Below are positions 13,311 to 26,533 of a stretch of 64,000 nucleotides of DNA, piece after piece. Made by a program: the position numbers and the translations under genes. Origin of the DNA: Saccoglossus kowalevskii. Taxonomy: Eukaryota > Hemichordata > Enteropneusta > Harrimaniidae. Location of the stretch: contig NW_003139817.1 of NCBI RefSeq assembly GCF_000003605.2, positions 55,881-119,880 of the forward strand, given 5' to 3'. How positions within the stretch are numbered: the first letter of the stretch is position 1; the number at the start of each line of letters is the position of its first letter. The notes beneath the pieces were generated by a model. It saw only the letters and a list, made by a program, of their open reading frames with translations. It searched no databases and had not been told where the DNA came from.

Positions 13311-16300
13311 TCTCATCGATACTCCAATGCCATCTATGGTTATTTGCCTTGCATATAAATAGAAAATACATCAGGGATCTCTTTATATATAGCAGAAGAA
13401 GTTGGAGTGGGGGCTATTGCTACATTAGACAGTCAAAAGCATGTTCAAACACAACACATGCAGACTTGTAACCAGAATTGTTAATTTGCAGTATACGCAT
13501 TGTAAACGTTGTCGTTTTCATTCTTCCGTGGCCTAATGACAATACACGTCTTTTATTACGTATACCACGAGATAGATATTTCAATAAGGCAGTATGTAAA
13601 TTATATCATATTATATCCCTTTCTATCTAGAAACACAAACCACAGGCCAAGCTCGTGAAATTCGTTTTCAACGTTCACAAATCGGGAATATAATATATTA
13701 AATAGTTTTAATACGTGTTATCAACGTCACAATATGTATTATAGTCTTTGCTAATGACGTTAATATCACACATAGCTTTAATTTTTTAAAGCACACATTT
13801 TCCAAGATATATACTTCCCTTTATATACAAATGTAAATTGAAGCATTCGTTCTACTTCAGTCCCCAACTTTTCAGCCATAAAAGAAAATGTTAATTCGTT
13901 ACCAATTATAACTTTACGGCTCTTTGATCTGGCCATGAAAGAACGTCAAATTTAAGAATTGTGCTCCCGGAAATTTATTAACCCTTTCAAATACGTACCC
14001 AGTGCTTCGTTCATGTGGACTTGGAGAATTAATATTCCCTTGACGGAGCGACGATTTAATGCTTCCACATTCGCAAGTTTAAAATGTCAGCCGATATACA
14101 CGGTATATTTACGAGTTTGTGTGTGCGTTTGGATTACCATAATGATTACTGGAGTATGCCGTACAGGTACTATGCCAACTGATTTAAATTGGTTTTTCCT
14201 CCTGATTAACCGTAGCATTGCAAGAATCTAATATACTTTAATGCTTATTAAGGCTAATAAATGTCAAACTTCGGTGAATGTATATGTAGCAATTGCACAT
14301 GAAAAAAAAAAATCTTTTACGCAGACATCATACATATATTGCATATTTTATCATTGCATGGATTTGCGAAACTATATTTAAATAGTATATTGAATAAAAA
14401 TATATATATATGCGAAGTAATTATCACTAAAGGAACTGAATGTGAGTTGAAATAAGTGACACTGTATTGTTGGTCTTCTTTGACTTTGCTTGCGGACTAA
14501 AAGCACAGACTTTAATTATTTAAAGCTGGCAACCAAGGACGTCTTATACATTTGTTAATTTTTAAAATATGGCCCTAAAATAACTCCACTTGTTTATATG
14601 TAATTGTATGATAATGTTGTCTTAATTTGTTGTAACCGTATATTTGTTGTATCGTTACTATTACTAATTCGGTGTCATTTCGCACTGTTTTACCAATGAT
14701 ACTATATGTCATACTTGTTTTATACATCAAGTCAAACAGTAATTATTGACTTTGTGTATTGAGGTTCAACCATCGCGTGTTGTGTCTGCTTCAGTTTAGT
14801 GTTTTATTCATTTGTAATTACACGTCTATGGGCATGACGTCATTTCTAATTTGATGTGTCTATGGCATATAATCACTCCATGTTGTATGTTTCCATGTTA
14901 CTGAATACCAATTAAATAAAGTTGTAGCCTCAGTCATATATGTAATATAAAATACACACTTGATGCATATCACTATTGACATTACCCGTTATTTTGGGTC
15001 AACCAATTATACATTGCTTAGGCACGCATTTTATATATTGCCACGGTTGCTCGGCGGGGTTATAATACTATACGCATGTACAATATTTAAACAAACATGG
15101 AGGATTTATCAAATAATTGAAATTATACTTAGTAATGAAAATATATACTAACATGATTTCAGTCACGATATGTTTTATCAACTTTTACAGTTTCAGTGAA
15201 TTCAACATTTTACTGAGAGAGACAAACATGATGATTGGTAAAGGAAAGTACATTGTTATATGGAATCGTATACACATTTATTTTAGCCACAAAATACTTG
15301 TATCTGACATTAGTAGCTACATTAAGGTGTAACATTTCCGAAGCCTAACACGTACTCAGTACATGTTTGATCACGCCGATCTTGTGTAGCCTAGAGGTTG
15401 ATTACTGCGTGATGAGTGGAACACACTGATCATATTCAAACTCAAAGCCTTGAAGCGTAGTTTGCAGATAACCCTCGTGGTATCGCATACAATATATATG
15501 TGTATAACCCATATAAGAGAGAGAACTATTGACCTTAGCGTGGAACTTCGCAGTTTTCGAAACTGTACACAAATCGGCCATGTAACGAATGCATGTTAAA
15601 TACATCTGTACATACTTGATATTATATATATATTTAATAGTTGTTCATCTAGAAACGACGGAATGAATAAGTTAACACTAGCTTAATTAACTTTTTGTTA
15701 ACATTTATGTTTGTTGCCCCACCTTAAATGATATGACACGCCATTTGCAATAAATTGATTTGAAATATGATTCGTTGTTGAATTGATGTCGGGAGATTTA
15801 ATTAAACGTGCATGATCCTTTTATCAATGTAAAACCAGATAATGCGCCTAGAAGCAGTAATGAATACTTCTTTATAAAAAGGCTTGGCGAACATGTTGAC
15901 GATCGTGTTGTGGATGTTCTAAATCATCAGATAACGACTGTTATCTCAAGGTTAAAACACGACTGACTATATGGCTTACCGGCGAAAACAACATGTTCGC
16001 TTGACATAGCTAAGAAACAGACTTGCATGTTTATTCAGAACTCGTTGGTGAGATTACTCTTTCCAATTCAGATTACATATGTAATCCATTAGATACCACA
16101 CAGTCATTCTTTAGACACTCGTTTTTGTTCGATTAACCTAACTATACAAATATATATCGCGTCTCCGAAGTAATTACAAACTTTTTTCAGGTGTTTTTTT
16201 TCAATCAATTCTAATCTACTAGTAATTAAGTTTTTAGTTTGTTGAAAACCTCCTAGTTTGTTTTCTCGAACAAATATTAACTAAAATTAGGCCTCTTATC

Positions 16301-18371
16301 TGTCATCTTTGTGATACATTTTTTCACAAATGTGTATTTGTTGACGGGGTAATCTAGTGTGATCACGTGGATGAGCAATTAATCATTGACTAATTATGCT
16401 AGTATATATATGTTGCTAGAGAAATCAACGTTACGAGTTCGTGTGTGAATGTTAATTCATATCATGGCGGTCTTGTGTGACAGTCTGATATAACTGGAGG
16501 ATTAATTTAAAATGCTTTAAAAAAATAAAATAGCTGCTGTATAGTTGTACATTGCTTCATATACATTAGACAAAGTGGTTCGATGTGCAGCTTTCAAAGC
16601 CAAACAAAATAGTCAAAAATAATTGGCATGGTATTTCCTTCAAGACAACGCCCCTTCGACATATGTGTAGTCCATTTGAAAACGAACCGGGTGTGCACAT
16701 GCATACATACTAAATGTATATAGTTTACGTACATGTAAACTCAAGGAGAATTAGTAAGAATGCCGCCCTGTGTAAAATTAATCGTATTTCTTTCATCGCG
16801 TCGAAATAAGATCCACCTATTTCATTGTATATGTAGATGTTGTCTTCTCTGTGGCCTTCAATGTCATTCCATATTAAACTTGACATTGAATCATGACTCG
16901 CCATGGTAATATGTGCGTATTAGGTGAGATTGTGGGAACCAGAGTAGTGATCTCTAATCGTTTACGGGAAGTGCGCGGATGGATACCGGTAATCACAGAA
17001 AAGGTATATTATGTAGCTGTATAACGCTGGTCACTGACGATAAAAGGTTTTGTCTCCAAATGAAATGAAGCAAATTATTTGACATTTAAAGTGTAATAAT
17101 GTTCCAGTGGGGTCTCTAATGTGACAAACGATAATACAGGCGTAAAGAATTGCATCCATCTCTTAATGTTTAGTATTCATGACGATTGGCATGGCTCAGA
17201 ACACATGCATATTTTGACACATTATGTGTTTCTCTAAATTTCATATTGTTTCAAAGAACACAAACTAAGCAACACAATTTGCATTGATAATGAACATGTG
17301 TTATCATTTATATATATAATTTATATATATAATTAATGGTAATGGTAAGCCCAATGGTTCATTTCTATATAGTTTACATTCATCACTGAGTTGATTTATT
17401 CTGGGTTCTGTGACAAATATTTATTGTTCATAAGCATTCAACTGAACTTCTTACGTAATACTAATAATATACATCTTTCTTACATTTATTTGACTTTCCA
17501 TACATTTTAATCTATACTAACAATCTACGTTATTGGTGATCGTTGTATATAATACTTAACACACAAAATCCAGCATTTTGTAGAACTATCAACTCATCAA
17601 AAATCAATTAGATTGATAAATCATTTGACATAATTTAACCATAATCAAATATCCATCTTCAAATGTCGACAGCGCGCCCAACCAAATATACACCAATTCG
17701 TATGAAGTTCGCTAGATCACATACATACATTGATTATTATTAAACATAATATTTGGTACATAGAAGATATCTCATTTCACTGCAATATCAGATTTATTAA
17801 ATGAGTGTAACAATTAAAATGATATCCTACTTATCATATGCATGCATATCGAAGCATAGTTACCGTATAATTACCGTTTGGCTGATTCATTGGTAACATA
17901 ATTGCTAATTACGAAGTCACTTCCAACCGTGGCTGTTTCGCACTCCGTGATGAATCGCCTCTAGACATGGTTATAACAAATGTATGTGCTTTGGGAAGTT
18001 GGAAGAATTTATACGGGATATCAGCTTCAATTGTTTCTTTTTACATTCCGATTATCTCTGTGCATATTAGAAAAAATGTGACGGAAGTTGCCAGAACCGA
18101 TTCTAGACTCGAAACAAATTATGTAAAGTTAATTTGTTAAATGTGAGCAAAGAAGCACTCTATGAAAAAGTCGATGATCTAGATCTATACATGTATAACT
18201 GGATGAAAATGATTGTTTCGATGTCATTGTACATTAAATATACTTTGTGTTTACCAGTGTTGAGCACGTTATTTTTAAGATAACACAGAAGTAGAGTATA
18301 GTCGTACAGGAATGGAGGTCACGGTGCATTACTATATTCAACTTATAACCTGTCAAATAACAACACCTGGA
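13311..18371. other. non-coding stretch
   Basis: AT-rich with no gene recognised. It includes a 12-bp inverted repeat GCGAACATGTTG / CAACATGTTCGC (15887-15898 and 15989-16000) and a short TATATATAATT tandem near 17309-17335. Confidence 0.45.
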
Positions 18372-19180
18372 GTTGACAGTCTATACGGGGGTTGTACATC
18401 TATTGATATAAGCAAATTATATGTAATAATTACACAATATGTACATAATATGTAAATAATATGTAAATAATATGTAAATAATATAATTGTGGTACAAATT
18501 GTTTGTATATAATGGAGTGAATTATTGAACATATTTGTATATAATAATAGATAGCTCATTACTTATTTATATACAATTTTGCTTCCAATATATTATATAT
18601 AAATATATTGTTCAATTATTTGCATATAGCGTAATTATTTATATACAATTTGAGTATGCTGTTTTAATAATTTACAAAATGATATAACAGCGCGTCCTGT
18701 GATGACACAACGGGTTAGATGTCAACTCACCTGAGCCGCGTCATGCAAACTCTTAGCTTAGTTACTGGTCGTTACTGCCCGAGCCAGTGAACAAAATAGT
18801 TTATAAATAACTGCAATATATATATATTACAAATGTGCGTAAACATTTTATGTATATACTATAATTGTTGTCTGTTATGCAGTTTCATTTATTATATGCA
18901 AATAAATTTAGGGTTATGTAGTATGTTATAACATTTTATTATATATATATATAATTGGGAATCGTTTTTATTAACATTTCTTTATATATAATATATTTGA
19001 ACCAAAATTGTATATAAATAAGTAATGAGCTATATTTTATTATAAACAAATAATTAATAATTCATTTATACTCATATACACACAAATTGTACCGCAATTT
19101 ATATATATATAATCGTGTAATTATTACATATAATTTACTTACATCAATAAATGCACAAATGGCACCCCAAGGTAGTCAAC
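18372..19180. mobile_element. foldback / MITE-like element with long inverted arms
   Basis: The left arm (about 18372-18610) and right arm (about 18965-19180) are inverted copies. Matching segments include AAATTATATGTAATAATTAC (left at 18413, mirrored near 19117-19136), then GAGCTATATT/ATAGCTCATTACTTA and TTTATATACAATTTTG. The outer ends share GTTGAC. The left arm contains four units of a 13-bp AATATGTAAATAA-type repeat. The central 350 bp is unrelated and less AT-rich (18690-18790). No transposase is present, so this is probably a non-autonomous DNA transposon. No target-site duplication was identified. Confidence 0.6.
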
Positions 19181-19828
19181 ATCCACGTTCTAATGAATGT
19201 TTTCGTCGTGACAGTTAATCACTGTTTTCTACATACGAACCGATATATACTATGTTGCACGAGTGTAAATACAGGGTGTACTAGGTGTCATGCACAATTC
19301 AAGCTGCGTTTCCATTACAATGTCTCTGTGAAATGTACTTATTCGTTGTGGCAGGTTAGCGCTGTAATGTAATCATGTAAAAACATGCCGATATGCATTA
19401 AAATCAAAAGTTCTAACTAATTAGGCAATTTCAGTGGAGAAATATATGGAGCAAAATCATTAAGCTTACGCATATTCATGATCCACAAACATAGTTCTAT
19501 GACAAGCAGGGGATGATTATACGTGGTAGGTGAATTGAATTTTGAATTTGATTTGTATAGTATTTCTGATGTTTGCAAAAACACATGGATAATATAGTGA
19601 GGTATAGCTTTGACAAAAGTCAATTCAGATTTGGTATGTAGACGTTTTGAGGACGGGTACTATCATGAAAACTCACTAGATACATTCGTTGATAGAATTC
19701 ATTGAATATGATTACGCGCGATGCTGTAATGAGTGTGAGTTACAAGGCACAAGTTAATCTTCTGTGAAGTACAACATTTATCATTGCAGCAGTATGTATA
19801 CCAATATTTATGTATTTATCAATTGTTC

Positions 19829-20330
19829 CTAATAAGGATGTGATCTCTCTTTCACGTCAAACATACCAATAATGCATATTCGTTTATTTAACGTGGCGGA
19901 AACATGTCTATGATCAATAATATAATCAGTTGTGTCTTGAAAAGGTGATATTTTGCGTTGGATTTCTTTCTTGACACTTCCTATCAAAGTGTATTTCCAG
20001 TTATTTAAGTGTAAGCTTCGGATGTGCTCTACAGTATTTATTTTTATCATGTGTAATTCTGTATGCGTTACTGTCACAGTATAAGGCATGCGGCACCCAC
20101 AGAACTCACACTGGACAGGGGCTCGTTCACTGCTAGTATGGGGTGAACAATACAATAGTACTGGAAATGTAATACACATACACCAACATATCATGTTAAA
20201 GCTCCTTGCTATAATACCGTTCACAATAATTACACAAAACAAAGCACAGAATAATAAAATAAATAAATTCACTAAAATAGGGGATTGCTTAAGGAAGTGT
20301 ACACAGCTCCAGGATGTGGAAATTGATGAC
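19829..20330 (-). other. long open minus-strand frame without an early ATG
   Basis: This frame is open for about 167 codons. The first in-frame ATG is near 20194, leaving about 121 residues; the more upstream hydrophobic segment begins only at a GTG. The product would contain a Cys-rich stretch (ICWCMC, then CEFCGC). It could be an internal exon reached by splicing (a TTTTAG acceptor-like site precedes the hydrophobic part) or chance. No domain is recognised. Confidence 0.22.
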
Positions 20331-20442
20331 AGTCAATTGCTTCTGCAACACAACAACGAAGAAATACAGGAGTCTTGCGTGCAGAGGAACGCTGGTATTC
20401 TGGAAGGCACCGTTGATAGCAGGAGATAGCAAAGCGGTTCAT
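20272..20442 (-). CDS. small hypothetical ORF below a TATA promoter-like block
   Basis: A 56-codon frame on the minus strand starts with ATG (20442-20440) and ends with TAG (20274-20272). The product has five cysteines, two adjacent (C30, C31), and no signal peptide or membrane segment. It is the first substantial frame about 90 bp downstream of the promoter-like block at 20553. The same DNA is also open on the plus strand (20088-20429) and in a second minus frame (19829-20330), so coding is unproven. No family is recognised. Confidence 0.2.
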   Translation of the reverse strand: MNRFAISCYQRCLPEYQRSSARKTPVFLRCCVAEAIDCHQFPHPGAVYTSLSNPLF

Positions 20443-20552
20443 ACAATCTCACAGAAGGATGATTGAAGCCTGTATCACTTGTCTCACAATATCGCAGCAG
20501 CAACTGACAGAGTACTCAGTTGAAATGGTGAGCCACAACTGTCCTCAATCTA

Positions 20553-20615
20553 GCCTATTTATAGGCATAAGTGGCTCAGATTCAGATACACCACCTGGGT
20601 TTCCACATGAACCAA
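20553..20615 (-). promoter_or_regulatory. promoter-like block: TATA plus inverted CCAAT
   Basis: Reading the minus strand, CTATAAATAGGC (20564-20553) is a strong TATA box and GATTGGTTC lies about 50 bp upstream (near 20607-20615). The TATA is bracketed by an 8-bp inverted repeat TGAGCCAC / GTGGCTCA (20529-20536 and 20571-20578). Transcription would start near 20528 and run leftward. The block is also what an LTR U3 would look like, but no primer-binding site or coding remnant was found beside it. Confidence 0.4.
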
Positions 20616-21620
20616 TCAGAATGTCTTGCTAGCAGCTGTCTCACGTAGGCAAGTCAGTAGATTGTAAACATACTTTGTTATGTAAATCACAAGCACGCCT
20701 GGTAGATTCCAACTGTCCTTCTAGAGTTGTAAACAAGTATGACATGTCAATCACCTTAATGACAGTTATAACACGGCAATGTACACCATTTCGTCCCATA
20801 ATTCCATGCACACTTCTATTTGCATGGCTTCAAGTAATATAAATAAACAAAAAATAAAGGATGCCGACAATTACAGAGCATGGTTTGTATTGTTATCTCA
20901 ACGAAAATAAACTTATAGGATCGTTGTAACAAATGAATAAAATGGAATAAATAACCTCATTCTTCATCAATTCATTCTCTACAATCACACACTGGTATGT
21001 GCGACATTTTACATATCACTATGCGCGTTATAACCACAATTTAATACCTGATTGGGACCTGCTGAGATTCTTTGCCCAAACGTTTGGTTATTTGAACAAT
21101 TGTTAACAAATATCACATTGGTGAGGTCTCTTTCGTATTATATGACATTTATACAGTGTCCACCTCGTGTTTCCGATATCATGAATATCAGTTTTAACTG
21201 CAAATCCACATAGGAGCGTCATGATATTTGCATAGTATTACGGCATCCACATATAATATACTGAATAGTCTGTGTTATTGTAATATAGCATGTGTCTGAG
21301 CACATACACAGACAAATCAATAAAAGGACGTGAAGTGATAACAGATGGCTACGATCGCATAAATATGTCAATTCATTGTTGAATTCCATTGATTGGTTCT
21401 TTCACTCAAAATGAATACACCATATTGAGTGTTTTGGTGTATGGTCGATCGTTCCACATATGAGACCACTGACAATGTTCAGTTATTGATGTTATTTTCT
21501 AAAATAGTTGATTTATTTTAAATTGAATGTAGTTTTCAGACGTCGATGCATTTTCCAACTTGTTTGGTTACACTAAGAAGTGAAAGCATTGTTTTTATAT
21601 CGTTCAACTATATTAAAAAG

Positions 21621-21623
21621 TAT

Positions 21624-21659
<36 letters not shown>

Positions 21660-21661
21660 TT

Positions 21662-21759
<98 letters not shown>

Positions 21760-21788
21760 TTAATTAATTAATTTATTTATTTTATTAT
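21621..21788. repeat. (TTTA)n microsatellite with AATT interruptions
   Basis: About 165 bp of TTTA units, interrupted by AATTAATT near 21657 and 21758. Composition resembles the tract at 8955-9054. Confidence 0.95.
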
Positions 21789-24700
21789 AGAGTGTTTTAT
21801 TGTAGACAAATCTTCAATATTTTTAACAAAGCAACCAACCAGCCAAAATGGTTAATTTTATTACGTAAAATTAGCGGGAATAATATATAATAAGCTATAC
21901 TAGAGCAATAATGAGCCTTCACAATTATCGTCTTATACCGTTACCGCCGGTGATTTCTTCGCTACCTTCCAATCACCTAAAAAATACGTAATTAAAGCTT
22001 GTAATCGTCTCAGTTTGTACTCGTTGATCTGCGCAACAGTCTAAGTGACCATCTTTGTTTATATGAGAGTCGGAGACCTATGTATATCGCGTATGCGTGG
22101 CGCGACGACTACAGCAAGTTCGGATAGTAGTAGTCTTTAACTATGATTTGATGTCTCGAATTCTTCGCAGAACGTTATAAAAACCATCATGACAAACTGT
22201 CTTACTTATTTTGTCCATGGCGCATCTTTGTCTATCAGTATATCGAGTATTTCAGTTCCTCATCTGAATGGGAACAAACACATTCAGTTTCCGCGGAAAC
22301 ATATTGAAATTACAAATCCAGGCAACGAAATTTCATTGTCGCGTGAAAGGCGACAACATCGTTGACACCAGTTGACTTGATAGTCAACGCTCTGCTGGAT
22401 ACTGAATGATTTGTTTCACAATGATAATCTGAGAAACACCTCGTGACATTTTCGACCAATCGCGGCACAGTGTGAGCGTGATATGCGTCATAAAACCATG
22501 TGTGCTATATCATAGAATACATTTACGACAATAGTTATGTTTTTAGCAGTTAAACTGATTTAAACAAGACAATATGAGAATCTTTTATTTCCATTTTGTA
22601 TTTAATTATTATTCTTATATACATATTTTATTTTATTTTATTTTAATTATATCTTTATATAATATACAAAGATAATACAAAACAATATATATGTGATAAA
22701 AACAAAAACAAATTATCAAATAATAATAAAACAAATCAAATACCAATCATACACGCCGTATAACATAAAATTATAATCAGATTGCGTAAGAATTATGAAT
22801 ACTATTGTTAAAATGATGTGGCATGACTGTAGTTACTCAATTATACAAAAATAACTGCACAGCTACATTAGTGACTTAAACATGTCTATTGAGCATAACG
22901 CCATTGTTTAACATCAATTGACTTGTTCATCAACTTAATTATTTAAAACGTTCAATAAGGTTAAAATACAATATGTTATACGACTTGAAATCTTCCATCC
23001 AGACCATCTATAGCGTCTCAGTTTATCTTTCCATCAGCAATGTGCATATATTGTCTGGAAGAAGAGAGGACGATGCTCCCGTTTTTAATTGGAACATGCT
23101 ATGCAAACATTATATTTGTGCCGTGTATCTAGTACACGTGTTTACGAGTCCTAGGAATTTAACGGTGAATACCATACTCAATAGTTCTATGAATATTCAT
23201 CGTTCTATGAATATTCATGATTTCTCACGGTATGACCCGGGTGCTAATGAACAATATCTTGTACATCAAGGGATAACCTGTGTATCCCAACGTTTATTCC
23301 CTGATATACAAATTCAAATGTCATATAAAGGTTTTGGGGATGTGTTTACGATATATCGATGCTTGTACTTGTACAGACTAAGGGTGTCGATTTCGGTTAT
23401 GTGCCATGTGGTATTTGTTTTTATACAACGCCCATGATTCAATATACTTCTCCTACTCATAGAAACTTAACAACATACGCCAACTCAGGCGTGTACGCTC
23501 AGCGCCGATGTTACTACGCTCGGATACAAAATTATACAGTTTATTAAACAGTTTACCTTTGAATAAATAGCATATAGATTGAATGCAGTTGATATTTCAC
23601 AAATTCCTATATCAGGAGTATACAATAATACGGTTATTAACTGTATTTGTTAGTATTTGTTATTCGTTTGGTTCGTAATTAATTTGTTTTTCGAATATTA
23701 TATGACTACATAGACGTAATCTAGTACGCTATGGACCCGGTAGCTTATATTGTGGACCCGGTAGCTTATATCTACAAAAATGAACTGAAATAACACTGTA
23801 ACAACACTAATAACCAAGTCATCACCGATGCAAGTTTTTAGCTAGAGGTTTCGATTTTAATTCAGTACTCGGCAAGATATACTCTATATCGCCCAGGCCA
23901 ACGGATATTCCAACGTCTCGTCTTGCTTTGACGGAGATACTAGAAATGTTTTACAGAGGATATTGGAATCACCGGGAAACAAGGAAACAGAAAAATATCA
24001 GCATGACTTAGCCAAACACTGTAGCTGCAACTGCTTTTATTAATATATAAGAAACACCATTCAAATAATGTGCTTTCGCGGACACATACTCACAATGTAT
24101 TATAATATTTATAATATAACATCGTTTGACCTTCTAAACGTCCGAAACTGTCACTCACTTAAAATAGATAATTCAACACTCAATCTGATTTGCGCACGAG
24201 CGGTGTATGTCGAAACAATCTGCTTGTTTTACGTTTGAAATGCCGGACATAATGTGTGTTTGAAACAGGGTTCTGTTTTCCCGATGTAAACCCATTTAAT
24301 CCGTCTATGCAGATGTGTAACCTCACCGTCTCCCAGGAGAATAGTAAACCTTCTAGTGAATTATACGCGTGATTCAATCACTGCTGGAGACAATACTTCA
24401 TATATCTTCTTACAACATACAGGGTCAACATTACACGAGATCAGTAAGCCATAAGTACAACTGTTAATGTTACTTATATGATTGTTTACTACATATGGGG
24501 ACCGGAAAGTCGTGAGTGATATACATCGAAGTAATAATATTGTTAATATTTCTTGTGAAGATAGGAAGGGTCACCATAAATGAGGAGCAGAGTGTTATGA
24601 GTGATAGCTATTGAATTAATAAACCTTTTGAAGACCTCGTGTTTATTATACACGGGGTCGGTAAAGTCATTTTGCGATTGATTTGGGGGTAATAAAACAT

Positions 24701-26375
24701 TTCATTTTCGTCAAGTTATGCAACAGCGGAAGCATCCAACTGATAATTGAAACTGCTTTCTTCACAGACATAGTATCGTGCAAGAGATTTGCAAAGTAGT
24801 AAACGTTTATGTCTGCTCGTTTGTCAGAAAACAACACGTTATCAATACATTACGTGATCGGAGATTTTACTTCTTGCTCGTCTTTTTTGTTAAGGCGTTA
24901 TATTCTATCCTAATCCATTGACATTTTACTACAGTGCGAGAACGAAATTATAAAGCTATTAGAGACAAATGTATTCATGAAATTTGAAGAGATATTGCTA
25001 TCTGACTGTGTGAAGCTACGAATGATGCGCTGCAGTGTGCTGCTGAATTTTAAAACAGTTTGGCAGGCAATCTTCGTCTGCCATTAGTCTGCTTATTACC
25101 CGACAAAACGTTCATTACTTCCTGCACACATACATACATATATCATTAAATGTGTACATTTGAATAGCATGCATGTATGTTCTTTTTTGAATATAATACG
25201 ACATGGAAAATTCAGTATTATTGAAAATCAGTTAAACAGTGTTCCTTCTTTTTTTTTATAGATCATTATAAGTGCAATTATCTTGTGTAACACTGTGTCA
25301 CTAATAAAATTGAAACCCAATTGTAACTGTATATTTTTAACAGAATCGTTCAGAGACAGGCAATATACGTGTGAATATAAGGTTAATGGCTACACAAGAC
25401 CCTGAGATTCTGATTCTATCGTAATGATATATTCACATAGCTATTTTATGTCTGCGTACAAAGCTAAGCTTTTAATCAGAAACAAGGCAGTTTTCGTACT
25501 TCTGAAAGAAAAAATAATTGCACGAAAACTAATTATATAGTGGTTTGAGGAGGAGGTGGTCTTTGGTGGTCAATCCTGTTTCGTGGAGTTGTTACTTACT
25601 CAAATTCTCAAATTCGGCGAAGTATTCATGCGCCGAAACAAAATGTTTGGCAAATCCAAAACACAAGCAAATAACCATTGGCATTCTGCAGTCACTGTAA
25701 TATTATTAAAATGTCATTGAATGAAAATTGTTTTTATCCAGCCTTTCCTAGGTTAAGTTTACTCTACTGTCGCAAAATAATCTTCAATGTTAAAAATAAA
25801 TCGTCAGCTAATCGCCGAAATAAACGTTCACATTTTAGTTTTAGTATTTGTGACCTTTCAGTGTGACGCAAAGCATTAACATCTGTCACAGATGTGCATC
25901 CCATTATAACGTTATAATGTGTTTGCAACCTTTCTAAAATAAACGATTACAGTCTCATTGCATCACAAGCATAGTAAAACTAGTCAACCTTTCATCTACA
26001 CCAATATCACCATAGTCTTATGGATAATGACTAACCCATCACCTTTTTCTAGAGCATATATTTCCATTTATGCAAAATCTATCAAGGACAACTAGATCCC
26101 ATAACATTATAATAATATCTCTCTAAATTGTCTGCAATCGTGATCTTACCTTGAAGATCTAAATTTCTCCCAGAACCTAATCATCTTTCTCGAATATACT
26201 TCGAAGAACTTTTACTAATACCTAATTTCTTCACAAAAGAAATTCATTAATAAACTCATTAACAATTTATTTGTGGTTTGTTTGTCTTCTAGTTCTAGTC
26301 TTCTGAGCAATAACTGTGAGGAATTCCAATTCATGTGCCATAATGACTTGCACCAGCGGAAAGACTAACATTGGC

Positions 26376-26533
26376 ATATTATATTATATTATATTATATT
26401 ATATTATATTATATTATATTATATTATATTATATTATATTATATTATATTATATTATATTATATTATATTATATTATATTATATTATATTATATTATATT
26501 ATATTATATTATATTATATTATATTATATTATA
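26376..26533. repeat. (ATATT)n pentanucleotide microsatellite
   Basis: About 31 uninterrupted copies of a 5-bp unit over 158 bp. It creates an artificial open frame of repeated YYIIL residues, which is not a gene. Confidence 0.97.

Noticed and set aside
15887-16000. 12-bp inverted repeat GCGAACATGTTG
   Set aside because: Too short and isolated to call an element; noted only in the stretch description.
20088-20429. 113-codon plus-strand ATG frame
   Set aside because: Overlaps open frames and a promoter-like block on the minus strand; no domain recognised. Strand unresolved.
22973-23437. 154-codon ATG frame on the plus strand
   Set aside because: No domain, signal peptide or coding-like composition; a frame of this length is expected by chance in 64 kb of AT-rich DNA.
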